Shown one piece after another: positions 15,489-22,580 of a stretch of DNA of 22,587 bases. How positions within the stretch are numbered: the stretch's first letter is position 1; each line of letters opens with the position of its first letter. The notes under the pieces are model-generated. The model was not told where the DNA came from and made no database searches. It saw only the letters and a list, made by a program, of their open reading frames with translations. Location of the stretch: NCBI GenBank assembly GCA_031284845.1, contig JAITXH010000172.1:1-22587 (forward strand), written 5' to 3'. This DNA comes from Puniceicoccales bacterium (GTDB lineage Bacteria > Verrucomicrobiota > Verrucomicrobiia > Opitutales > UBA953). Both the position numbers and the translations under genes were made by a program.

Positions 15489-16565
15489 TTATTTTCCGCT
15501 GCCGGGAGATGGCGCTTCACCCTGCCCCGCTTGCGCCGCGCCGGAAGACGATTTCCCAGCCGGTGCCGACTTGGACTTTTTCGCCTTGGACGCGTCGTCC
15601 GCCGACTTTCGGGGAGCGGGCGTTTTCGTTGCCACCTGAGTCGCTTCCAGTGCTGTCGGCGGCGCATAATAACGATAGCCGGCATTGGGATTGGAAGGGT
15701 CGAATGCGTAGGCGTCCCGGTTGCGTAAAAAGTCTTTCACGGCGTCAACGGGGATGGCGAATCCAAGGCCTTCGGCGCCAGTCCGGACGATTTTCAGGTC
15801 ATTCACGCCGACGACTTCTCCGTGCAAGTTGAAAAGCGGCCCGCCTGAGTTCCCCGGATTGATTTGCGCCGTAGTCTGCACGAGCAGGCGCGTGCCCATA
15901 TTGCGATTGCGCAGGCTGACGATGCCCGATGAGACCGAGCGCTCCAGACCGAGTGGGCTGCCCACGGCGAAAACCGGTGCCCCCTGACGCAGATCCTCGG
16001 AGGAGCCGAGGGGCACGGTCGGGAAGATCTCCTTGTCCAGATTTTCTATTTTCAGCAAAGCGAGGTCGAGATGGCTGTCCACGGCAAGAATGCGCACATT
16101 GCTGTAAAGACGTTTTTGGATTTCCTTGCCCGAGCCTTTGAAGACAGTCACCGACACTTCGTTCTCACCGGCCACGACGTGATCATTGGTGATGACATAG
16201 CCATCGGGATGGATGATGAATCCGGAGCCTTGCCCGGACTGCGCCTTGATGAGCACGACGGCTTCGCCGATTTTTGCCGCCAGCTCGCGCACGCTGGACG
16301 CGCCCTCGCCGGAGCCTTCGCGGAAGAGGTCGGCGGTGAAATCGTTTTTGACCGCGTCGCCCTGCTTGAGCGGAAGCACAGAAGCGACGACATCCCGCGG
16401 GATGGTGAGCACGGTGAAACCAAGATCAACGACCACACGGTCGGTCTGGTTGCGCAACAACTCGCCCTGAATTTCGCCGCCCTGATTGAGTATCACCCGA
16501 TGGGGAGCCGCTGCCAACGGGGCAGCAACTAGAGCGCATAAAGATAAAAGTAAAAACGAACGCAT
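15489..16565 (-). CDS. Secreted S1C trypsin-like serine protease, without PDZ domain
   Basis: A 358-residue DegP/HtrA-like protease. Residues 1-20 are a signal peptide, so it acts in the periplasm or envelope. Residues 21-65 form a small beta-rich segment (HRVILNQGGEIQGELL to FTVLTIPRDVVASVL). The protease domain follows with a complete triad: H129 in VITNDHVV, D167 in SHLDLALL and S240 in NPGNSGGPL. The oxyanion region and final strand (GLGFAIPVDAVKDFL) are present. Unlike DegP or DegS there is no PDZ domain; the chain ends in about 50 residues rich in Lys, Ala, Ser and Pro (from about 308). The gene lies 93 bp after the M24 peptidase and 85 bp before the large secreted protein gene, with no clear terminator in either gap. 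The ATG at 16565 lacks a Shine-Dalgarno site. Confidence 0.93.
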   Translation of the reverse strand: MRSFLLLSLCALVAAPLAAAPHRVILNQGGEIQGELLRNQTDRVVVDLGFTVLTIPRDVVASVLPLKQGDAVKNDFTADLFREGSGEGASSVRELAAKIGEAVVLIKAQSGQGSGFIIHPDGYVITNDHVVAGENEVSVTVFKGSGKEIQKRLYSNVRILAVDSHLDLALLKIENLDKEIFPTVPLGSSEDLRQGAPVFAVGSPLGLERSVSSGIVSLRNRNMGTRLLVQTTAQINPGNSGGPLFNLHGEVVGVNDLKIVRTGAEGLGFAIPVDAVKDFLRNRDAYAFDPSNPNAGYRYYAPPTALEATQVATKTPAPRKSADDASKAKKSKSAPAGKSSSGAAQAGQGEAPSPGSGK

Positions 16566-16658
16566 AAGAAAATTTTTGGATGAAGATAGTCGTGAGAAAG
16601 GCGGCGTCGAGGAAAGAAACCAATGTTCTGAACTCCGCCCGGCCCCGATGCCCCCGGC

Positions 16659-17804
16659 TCAATACTCCCAACGATAGGGATGGCGGGAGAGCAGTTTGCA
16701 CCCGGTCTCCGTCACCACCACCACGTCTTCGATGCGGCAACCGCCAAGACCCGCATAATACAAGCCCGGCTCCACCGTCGTCACCATGCCCGGCTGGAGC
16801 GTCTCCGCGCCGCGCAAGCTCAAGGTGCGCTCTTCGTGGATGTCCAAACCGAGGCCGTGGCCGAGGCCATGGAAGAAACCTTCCTGATAACCGCTCTTGG
16901 GGTTCTCTCCGGTCGCGTAGCCTTGTTTTTCAAAAAAAGCCACCACCGCTTTGTGAATATCCATGCCGGAGGCACCGGGCTTTATCAGCGAAAATGCCAG
17001 TTGCTGGGCGGCTCGCACGGTCTTCACCAAACGGCGCTGCTCAGGCGATGAGACACCTTTCAAGTAAGTGCGCGTCATGTCGCCAAAATAGCCGGTGGCA
17101 CTCACACGCGGGAAAATATCCACCACTATAAGCTGGTTTGCACCTATCGGCCCGCTGCCGCTGCAATGGCAATCCACAGCCTGATCGCCCGAAGCGGCAA
17201 TCAATCCGGTGACATTCAACGCGCCTGCGCTCAGGCAAGCCTGCTCTATCGCCTGATGCAGCTTCTCCGAGGTGAGCACCTTTTTGCCATGCCAGACCTT
17301 GCCATTGTGGACTTCCGATTCTGTCAGGATTTTTTCAACAGCTTTGAACCCGGCCTCCGCTGCACGGTTACCGGCGCGGATGGACGCCTGCTCTTCCTCC
17401 GTCTTGAAGACGCGCTGCGGGAAAAACGGTGCCCCGCTGATTTCAAGCCGCAACCCGAGCTCCGTGACGCGCTTGTAGAGGCTGGCGGGGAAATCCGCCG
17501 GCACGGTAAATGCGCGCACCGCATTTCGCTTGGCGAGCGCCACGATCACCTCGGGCACGCCGGCGTCTTTGCTGAGGCGTTTTTGCTCCTCGATCAATTC
17601 CTGGAGGTTCAGCACCTCGTCGAGCACCGACTCCTTGCGGGCGCGGGTAACCTCCAGCAGCGAGACGACGCCGATACGCTTTCCCGCCACAGAGAACGCG
17701 AGCAAAGGGTCTCCAGCGTGAAAGCGGCTGAACCAAAGCATATCAGCATTGGAATTAGGCGTAGCGTAAAGAAGCACGTTTTTCGACGAATCAAACAAGG
17801 CCAT
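16659..17804 (-). CDS. M24 family metallopeptidase (Xaa-Pro aminopeptidase-like)
   Basis: A 381-residue cytoplasmic protein without a signal peptide. Residues 1-130 form the small N-terminal creatinase-like domain, and 135-381 the pita-bread metallopeptidase domain. The five metal ligands can be placed: D229 in VVDIFPR, D242 in YFGDMTRTY, H316 in HGLGHGLGLDIHE, E345 in TTVEPGLYY and E359 in GCRIEDVV. Proline-peptidase relatives usually have the first two aspartates 11 residues apart; here the gap is 13, with the phrase DIFPR. The family removes N-terminal residues next to proline, but the exact specificity cannot be read. It is first in a same-strand run with the S1C protease, the large secreted protein and mpl. 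A TTGACC promoter predicts a leader of only a few bases before the ATG at 17804. Confidence 0.92.
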   Translation of the reverse strand: MALFDSSKNVLLYATPNSNADMLWFSRFHAGDPLLAFSVAGKRIGVVSLLEVTRARKESVLDEVLNLQELIEEQKRLSKDAGVPEVIVALAKRNAVRAFTVPADFPASLYKRVTELGLRLEISGAPFFPQRVFKTEEEQASIRAGNRAAEAGFKAVEKILTESEVHNGKVWHGKKVLTSEKLHQAIEQACLSAGALNVTGLIAASGDQAVDCHCSGSGPIGANQLIVVDIFPRVSATGYFGDMTRTYLKGVSSPEQRRLVKTVRAAQQLAFSLIKPGASGMDIHKAVVAFFEKQGYATGENPKSGYQEGFFHGLGHGLGLDIHEERTLSLRGAETLQPGMVTTVEPGLYYAGLGGCRIEDVVVVTETGCKLLSRHPYRWEY

Positions 17805-17814
17805 GTCGCCGCCG

Positions 17815-17843
17815 ATGTTTCACACTGTGTGCGGTGGGGTCAA
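17815..17843 (-). promoter_or_regulatory. Promoter of the M24 peptidase gene and downstream unit
   Basis: On the minus strand TTGACC (17843-17838) is followed after exactly 17 bp by AAACAT (17820-17815). The start would be near 17808, about four bases before the ATG at 17804. It is paired with a mirror-image promoter for tRNA-Gly. Confidence 0.42.
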
Positions 17844-17874
17844 GTAATTGCCCGCAAAAAAACCAAAGCAAAAC

Positions 17875-17903
17875 TTGACCGCCGCAAGGCGTCCGCCCAT
17901 AAG
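17875..17903 (+). promoter_or_regulatory. Promoter of tRNA-Gly
   Basis: On the plus strand TTGACC (17875-17880) is followed after exactly 17 bp by CATAAG (17898-17903), a 4 of 6 match to TATAAT. The predicted start near 17910 leaves about 11 bases before the mature tRNA 5' end. Confidence 0.5.
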
Positions 17904-17920
17904 AGCCGCCGTTTCTTACC

Positions 17921-17994
17921 GCGGGTATCGTTCAGTGGTAGGACCCCACTCTTCCAAAGTGGTGACACCAGTTCGACCCTGGTTACCCGCACCA
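17921..17994 (+). tRNA. tRNA-Gly (anticodon UCC)
   Basis: A 74-base cloverleaf. The acceptor stem is GCGGGTA (17921-17927) with TACCCGC (17984-17990). The anticodon stem is CCACT/AGTGG with loop CTTCCAA, so the anticodon is TCC. The T stem is ACCAG/CTGGT with loop TTCGACC. The discriminator base is A, as expected for few tRNAs other than a subset of glycine tRNAs, and CCA is encoded (17992-17994). Confidence 0.96.
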
Positions 17995-18013
17995 ACTTCC
18001 GCGCCGCCATCGG

Positions 18014-18036
18014 GAAAAAAAGACAGATCAAGGTGC
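18014..18036 (-). terminator. Terminator of rnpB
   Basis: The 3' arm of P1 (18036-18026) is followed by TGTC and a run of seven T (18020-18014) on the minus strand. The U-run directly after a GC-containing helix fits intrinsic termination, with P1 as the stem. Confidence 0.6.
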
Positions 18037-18406
18037 TGTAAGCCGGATTCTGTGCCGGCACCGCGAACGGCACCGGTCGCATTCATTCCTCTAGCCGTCG
18101 GCTTGCGCCAGCGACTCCGCCTTGCGGCGGTGCGACATACCCGGAAGCATAGGACGGGTCGCCCGCTTCCCTATTTTGTCTTGCACTGGATTGGGTTTGT
18201 CCTGCCGATCCCGTCACCGGGACCGCGGTAGGCTCTTACCCTACCTTTTCACCCTTACCGGGGCGAACCCCGGCGGTTTGTTTTCTGTGACACTTTCCGT
18301 CACCGGCCCTTGACGACCAGCGCCCGCGTTTTCACACGGAATCCTACCCTATAGTGTCCGGACTTTCCTCCCGGCGTAAACCGGGCGAATGCACGCACCT
18401 TGATCT
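18025..18406 (-). ncRNA. rnpB: RNase P RNA, bacterial class A
   Basis: About 380 bases, the normal size. RNase P RNA is the catalytic part of the enzyme that trims tRNA 5' ends. Both halves of the universal P4 core are present on the minus strand: GAGGAAAGTCCGGAC starting at 18370, and ACAGAATCCGGCTTACAG near the 3' end (about 18055-18037). Helix P1 is a perfect 11-bp pairing of GATCAAGGTGC near the 5' end (about 18405-18395) with GCACCTTGATC at the 3' end (18036-18026). TGTC and then seven T follow, so P1 probably also acts as the terminator hairpin. It lies 81 bp after the hpnDE stop on the same strand, and the end positions are estimated from P1. Plus-strand reading frames across this region are artefacts. 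Confidence 0.96.
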
Positions 18407-18418
18407 GGGCGGCAGGCA

Positions 18419-18448
18419 ACAATACGGCCCTGCCTCTTGCAAGAACAA
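18419..18448 (-). promoter_or_regulatory. Candidate promoter of rnpB
   Basis: On the minus strand TTGTTC (18448-18443) and TATTGT (18424-18419) are 18 bp apart, giving a start near 18412 just before P1. The boxes are imperfect. Confidence 0.33.
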
Positions 18449-18487
18449 ACCCGCCTCCTTCCACGGAAATCCGCCCATGGCGCACAA

Positions 18488-20656
18488 TCAAAGCCCAGCC
18501 TGCACTGCCGTCTGCCCGCTCTGCGCCGCGCCTTCCAGCGTAGCCGGCAAGCCGGTGTCCGTCCAATCGCCCGCGAGGAAAAGATTTCGCCATGCGGTCG
18601 CAGCACCAGGACGCAAGGAGGCTGCCTGCGGCGTCGCCGCAAAGGTGGCATTCGGGTATTTGCATACCACGCTGTCTTCGACTGGCACATGTGCCGTCTC
18701 CGGAAAAAACTTTGCCAGCTCCGCCCGTGCCCGCGTCGCAATCTCAGACACCGGCAAGGCCATCCAGTCTCCCGGACAACTTAATGTGAGCGCATAGTGT
18801 CCGGGTGCTTCCCTGAATATCCATTGCACGGGAGAATCCAACAGCCCTGAAAACCGTTCTGCGGTGAGTTCGCCTTTAGTAAATAGATGCACGTTCAAAA
18901 TCGGCCTGCCTTGGATCTGCTTTGCAGCTACAGCCACCGGTGCAAGCTCCGGCAACAAGCGTGCCGCCGCCGCCCAGGGAACAGCCAGAATGAAAACATC
19001 GGCTTCGATAGCAGAGCCATCCGCAAGCAGGGCCGCAGTCACCTTATCTCCGGAAAACACCAGTTCGCTCACAGCCGCGCCCGTGCGCAGATCGCCGCCC
19101 GTGCCACGCAGTGCCAGTGCCAGTTCCGGAGCAAACAGCCGCGCCAGCGGCACCCGGCTGGTGATTATCGCGGAATCACCGATGCCTCCAAACAAAGTGC
19201 GGCGCAATGTCGCCGCCAGCAGAATGGCATCTCCGCTGGAAAGCGGTTCGTTGAGCGCAGCCACGCAAAACGGCTCCCACAGCGCACGGATGGCACCCGG
19301 CGTCTGCCGGTGTCTGGCCAGCCATGCCGCAGCGGTCTCACCGGAAGCAGGCAACCCGGCTCCCAGCCGCAACGCCAACCCGAGGCGCAAGATGGCCCAA
19401 CGGTCCCGCCACGAGAGTCCGGAAAATCCGGCCAGCCCTGCGGCCAAATGCAAGGGCGCGGGCAACGCCCGCACAGCACGCAAGCGGCTGACGCCCCCGC
19501 CGGGCAAACGGTAAGGCACATCGAGGCACGCTGCCTCGTCCAGCTTGTCGCGCACGCCCAGCGTATCCGCGAGGCGGAGAAAGGCATGGTAGCAGCCGAA
19601 CATAGCGTGATGCCCGTGATCAATTTCCACCTTGCCACCCCCGCACAGGAAACTGCCTGCACGCCCGCCGGGGGTCGCGTGCGCCTCCAGCAACGTCACC
19701 TCATGCCCGGCCCGGGCGGCCTCGGCAGCAGCAGCGGCTCCGGCGACTCCGCCTCCGATGACCACCACCGTTTTCGGCATAGAGACAGCGACCGGCGCAC
19801 GGCGCACATCTTTCAACGCCCGGCGCAAGAGACGGATTTTTTCCCACTTGGAGAGGCGGATGCGCTCGCGGGTGAGCCGGAAACCGCGGGCCTTGATTTT
19901 CTCAAGAATCGCTTCGTAAAACGCGCCCATCACAAATGCGGCCTTGAGCGCGACGCGGTCTTCGGGCGCGACGAGCCGCCGCGCTTTGTTGAAATAATGT
20001 CTGGCGCGGAAATACTGGAGCCGGAACAAGCGCACGCACTGCGGGTTTTTCTCCGGCGCGGCAAGATCCTGCGTGGTGACGCCAAAGGCGCTCATCTCAT
20101 CGCGGGGTAGATAAACACGCCCAAGCTCATGGTAATCCTCCACCACATCGCGCAGAATATTGGTGAACTGAAGCGCATAGCCGAGCGCGACGGCAAATTC
20201 CTCGGAAAGCGGCGCAACGCAGCCGAAAAGGCGTATGGACACCAGCCCAACGGCACTCGCCACGCCATAACAGTAGCGGCGGAGATCGGCGGCTGTGGCG
20301 TAGTCGCGAATGCCTATGTCCATCGCGCAGCCGTCGAGCAGGTCCAACAAAGGTTGCATGGGCACGGCATATTCGCGGACGACTCCGGCTAGCTCGCGGG
20401 CCAACGCGTCGTGAGGCGGTGTGCCGCCGGGTTGATCGAAATAACCGCGGATGACTGCACGCCAGACATCCAGAGCAGCACGCTTGGCCTCATCACTCCC
20501 CGGCTCGTCCACGATATCGTCGGCGACCCGGCAAAATGTGTAGAAGACCTCCATGGCACGCCGCCGCCGCGCATCCAGTCCCGCTATCTTGAAAGCGATT
20601 GCAAGATTGGACTGGCGGCGCGCTTGCGCCTGTTGCTGGTCATCGGTGGAAGCCAC
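18488..20656 (-). CDS. Fused HpnD-HpnE: presqualene diphosphate synthase and hydroxysqualene dehydroxylase
   Basis: A 722-residue two-domain protein in one uninterrupted frame. Residues 1-285 are a squalene/phytoene synthase domain with both Asp-rich motifs: DDIVD (46-50) and DVVED (170-174, within NILRDVVED). The pattern YCYGVASAVGLVSIRLFG favours HpnD over HpnC. Residues 293-722 are an FAD amine-oxidase-like HpnE domain: the dinucleotide motif VVVIGGGVAGAAAA near 297-310, then GGRAGSF, LWEPFCVAALN, SPVQWIF and the ending LAGDWTDTGLPATLEGAAQSG. HpnD makes presqualene diphosphate from farnesyl diphosphate, HpnC turns it into hydroxysqualene and HpnE reduces that to squalene, so the HpnC step is absent here. 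The frame opens further upstream (to 20878), but those 74 residues do not resemble the family; I chose the GTG at 20656 (VASTDD). A methionine at the domain junction (MPKTVVVIGGG, 19780) may mark the old hpnE start. Confidence 0.9.
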   Translation of the reverse strand: MASTDDQQQAQARRQSNLAIAFKIAGLDARRRRAMEVFYTFCRVADDIVDEPGSDEAKRAALDVWRAVIRGYFDQPGGTPPHDALARELAGVVREYAVPMQPLLDLLDGCAMDIGIRDYATAADLRRYCYGVASAVGLVSIRLFGCVAPLSEEFAVALGYALQFTNILRDVVEDYHELGRVYLPRDEMSAFGVTTQDLAAPEKNPQCVRLFRLQYFRARHYFNKARRLVAPEDRVALKAAFVMGAFYEAILEKIKARGFRLTRERIRLSKWEKIRLLRRALKDVRRAPVAVSMPKTVVVIGGGVAGAAAAAEAARAGHEVTLLEAHATPGGRAGSFLCGGGKVEIDHGHHAMFGCYHAFLRLADTLGVRDKLDEAACLDVPYRLPGGGVSRLRAVRALPAPLHLAAGLAGFSGLSWRDRWAILRLGLALRLGAGLPASGETAAAWLARHRQTPGAIRALWEPFCVAALNEPLSSGDAILLAATLRRTLFGGIGDSAIITSRVPLARLFAPELALALRGTGGDLRTGAAVSELVFSGDKVTAALLADGSAIEADVFILAVPWAAAARLLPELAPVAVAAKQIQGRPILNVHLFTKGELTAERFSGLLDSPVQWIFREAPGHYALTLSCPGDWMALPVSEIATRARAELAKFFPETAHVPVEDSVVCKYPNATFAATPQAASLRPGAATAWRNLFLAGDWTDTGLPATLEGAAQSGQTAVQAGL

Positions 20657-20920
20657 TGTAATGGGAAAATGAAACGGAGGAATAAAAACAAAGAATGCGG
20701 TTTGGAGAATGAAATAATCCTGAACATGCGCACATTTTAGCCCGCATCTTCCATGAGAACCGCTAAGCCCTTTGCCTAAGATTTTGAGCCGGACGCCATT
20801 TAGAGTTTCCCGGCATCTGCCGCACTGAGCCTGGAGCGGAAACCACAAGCGACAGACGGGAAAAACAGGTCTGCACAAAATGCTTTCCCCTTCTTCGATT
20901 TCGCTTATAAAAACAGCATC

Positions 20921-21358
20921 ATGCGATTGATTTCATCCATTCTTTTATTTGCAGCAGCCTTGGTTCTGTGCGGCTGCAGTTCGTTTGAATCCCGGGCACG
21001 CGAACATAACGCCACGTTCACCGCCCTGCCCACCGCCACGCAGGAACGATTGCGTTCCGGCGATGTCGCCCTCGGAGATACCCCGGAAATGGTGTATCTC
21101 GCATGGGGCGAGCCTGACCGCAAAAGCACGCGAAAAAATGCAGCCGGCATCAGTGAGCAATGGCTGTATTACCAGCATCACGTCCAATACTCCACGGGGG
21201 TAGTTTTCGGAGGCGGCCCCCGCTTTTTCCGCGGACCGGGCGGACGAGCGGTCTTTGTATCCCCATCTACGACCTGGGTTGATTATTATGAGACGGGAGA
21301 CTCGCTCTGGCGTCAGGTGACCTTTAGTGATGGCAAGGTAACGGAAGTCCTCCGGTGA
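20921..21358 (+). CDS. Small lipoprotein, possibly BamE/SmpA-like
   Basis: A 145-residue protein with a lipoprotein signal: MRLISSILLFAAALVLCGC, with the lipidated cysteine probably C19 (LCGC followed by SS), so it should be membrane-anchored. The phrase RLRSGDVALGDTPEMVYLAWGEPD (about 46-69) matches the pattern of SmpA/OmlA/BamE-type small proteins, in which a short helix is followed by a Gly-Glu-Pro-Asp turn (as in G-x-x-x-x-x-V-x-x-x-x-G-x-P). The C-terminal half is a small beta sheet (EQWLYY, then WRQVTFSDGKVTEVL). Similar folds occur in many unrelated small lipoproteins, so I do not claim a BAM-complex role. TATAAA (20906-20911) ends nine bases before the ATG, suggesting a very short leader. 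It diverges from hpnDE, with 264 bp between. Confidence 0.8.
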   Translation: MRLISSILLFAAALVLCGCSSFESRAREHNATFTALPTATQERLRSGDVALGDTPEMVYLAWGEPDRKSTRKNAAGISEQWLYYQHHVQYSTGVVFGGGPRFFRGPGGRAVFVSPSTTWVDYYETGDSLWRQVTFSDGKVTEVLR

Positions 21359-21453
21359 GTTTTCGCCTGTCGCTTGAATCGCAAACGCCATTCGTCTCAG
21401 AATCTTAATCAAATCCATTTCGCCCCTCCTGAAAAATGCGGGTTAAATTCGCC

Positions 21454-21481
21454 TTGAGCGGACGCGCACGCACGCTATTAC
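21454..21481 (+). promoter_or_regulatory. Candidate promoter of folE2
   Basis: TTGAGC (21454-21459) and TATTAC (21476-21481) are 16 bp apart. The predicted start near 21488 leaves about nine bases before the ATG at 21497. No clear Zur-type palindrome is seen in 21359-21496. Confidence 0.38.
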
Positions 21482-21496
21482 CTCCTGAGTTTAAAA

Positions 21497-22456
21497 ATGA
21501 GCACAAGTCCCGCCAATTTCACCAGCACCGTTCCGGTGCGTGTTTATGATGCCCGATTTCAGGTTACGCCAGAGTATCGCGACAGCCTTCCCGATATGCA
21601 AAATACCGATGGGTCTCAGATTCAGGGTGCCAATGTGCCCATCTTGCAAGTGGGCATTTCCAACTTCCGCCTCCCGCTCCGCTTCCATGTCGGGCACGGC
21701 GCGCCAATCACGCTGGAGACCTCCATCACGGGGACAGTCTCCCTCGCAGCCGATCACAAGGGCATCAACATGTCGCGCATCATGCGCGGTTTCTACGGGT
21801 TCAAAGATCGCGTGTTCACGCCGGAGGTGCTCGAGGAAGTGCTGCAACATTACAAAGATGACCTCGGCAGCAGCCGGGCGCGGATCCGGCTCGCCTTCAA
21901 CTACCCCATGCTCCAGACCAGCCTGCGCAGCGGGCTTGAAGGCTACCAGTATTACCAGTGCGCTTATGAGGGATTGACGGACGACCTCAACCGCTTCCGC
22001 CGCATCATTTACTTCGATTACATTTATTCTTCTGCGTGCCCGTGCTCGGTGGAGCTTTCCGAACATGCCCGCGACGCGCGTAATATTTTCGGCGTCCCGC
22101 ATTCGCAACGTTCAAAGGCCCGTGTCATCGCAGAAATCGCCGACGGTGCCCACTGCGGCATTGAAGACATTCAGGCGCACTGCCTGGAGGCGTTGCGCAC
22201 GGAAACTCAAGTCATGGTGAAGCGCGAGGACGAACAGGCCTTTGCCGAAATGAATGGCGCTTACGTAAAATTTGTCGAAGATGCCGCCCGTCTGGTCTAT
22301 GAGCAGCTCAACACCGATCAGCGCATCAAGGATTTTCAGGTAGCCTGCGCACATCTCGAATCGCTGCATTCACATGACGCGGTGGCAGTCATCAACAAAG
22401 GATTGCCCAACGGCCTCGGCGCGGATTTTGCCGATTTCAAAGATCTGGTTTGCTAG
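21497..22456 (+). CDS. folE2: GTP cyclohydrolase I, FolE2 type
   Basis: A 319-residue cytoplasmic enzyme that converts GTP to dihydroneopterin triphosphate, the first step of folate synthesis. It belongs to the type IB (FolE2, COG1469) family, unrelated in sequence to FolE and able to use metals other than zinc. Family motifs: DHKGINMSRIMRGFY (86-100), SSACPCSVELSEHARD (178-193, with C181 and C183), VPHSQRSKA (200-208), REDEQAFAEMNG (243-254) and the C-terminal ESLHSHDAVAVI (288-299). Length and order fit a complete protein. The ATG at 21497 is preceded by CCTCCTGAG, the complement of a Shine-Dalgarno site rather than the site itself. tRNA-Arg follows 48 bp later on the same strand. Confidence 0.96.
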   Translation: MSTSPANFTSTVPVRVYDARFQVTPEYRDSLPDMQNTDGSQIQGANVPILQVGISNFRLPLRFHVGHGAPITLETSITGTVSLAADHKGINMSRIMRGFYGFKDRVFTPEVLEEVLQHYKDDLGSSRARIRLAFNYPMLQTSLRSGLEGYQYYQCAYEGLTDDLNRFRRIIYFDYIYSSACPCSVELSEHARDARNIFGVPHSQRSKARVIAEIADGAHCGIEDIQAHCLEALRTETQVMVKREDEQAFAEMNGAYVKFVEDAARLVYEQLNTDQRIKDFQVACAHLESLHSHDAVAVINKGLPNGLGADFADFKDLVC

Positions 22457-22468
22457 CAAGAAATGCGT

Positions 22469-22486
22469 CCGGATGAAGTATTCCGG
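22469..22486 (+). terminator. Weak hairpin after folE2
   Basis: CCGGA (22469-22473) and TCCGG (22482-22486) form a 5-bp stem with an 8-base loop, followed by TTAAAAAC. It lacks a T-run, so termination before tRNA-Arg is doubtful. Confidence 0.25.
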
Positions 22487-22504
22487 TTAAAAACATTTTA
22501 TCAC

Positions 22505-22580
22505 GGGAAAGTAGCTCAGAGGATAGAGCAACTGCCTTCTAAGCAGTGGGCCGCGGGTTCGAGTCCCGCCTTTCCCGCCA
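22505..22580 (+). tRNA. tRNA-Arg (anticodon UCU)
   Basis: A 76-base cloverleaf including the encoded CCA. The acceptor stem is GGGAAAG (22505-22511) with CTTTCCC (22570-22576). The D arm contains GCTC...GAGC. The anticodon stem is ACTGC/GCAGT with loop CTTCTAA, so the anticodon is TCT. The T loop is TTCGAGT within GCGGG/CCCGC. Discriminator G, then CCA at 22578-22580. Confidence 0.96.

Noticed and set aside
18059..18231. Plus-strand reading frames in the region after tRNA-Gly
   Set aside because: The region is the RNase P RNA gene on the opposite strand.
18887..20110. A 407-codon plus-strand frame antisense to hpnDE
   Set aside because: Arg/Gln-rich composition and no motif; the minus-strand frame has diagnostic HpnD and HpnE motifs throughout.
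20657..20878. N-terminal extension of the hpnDE frame by 74 residues
   Set aside because: Cys-rich, without similarity to squalene synthases; the GTG at 20656 gives the expected short lead before the domain.
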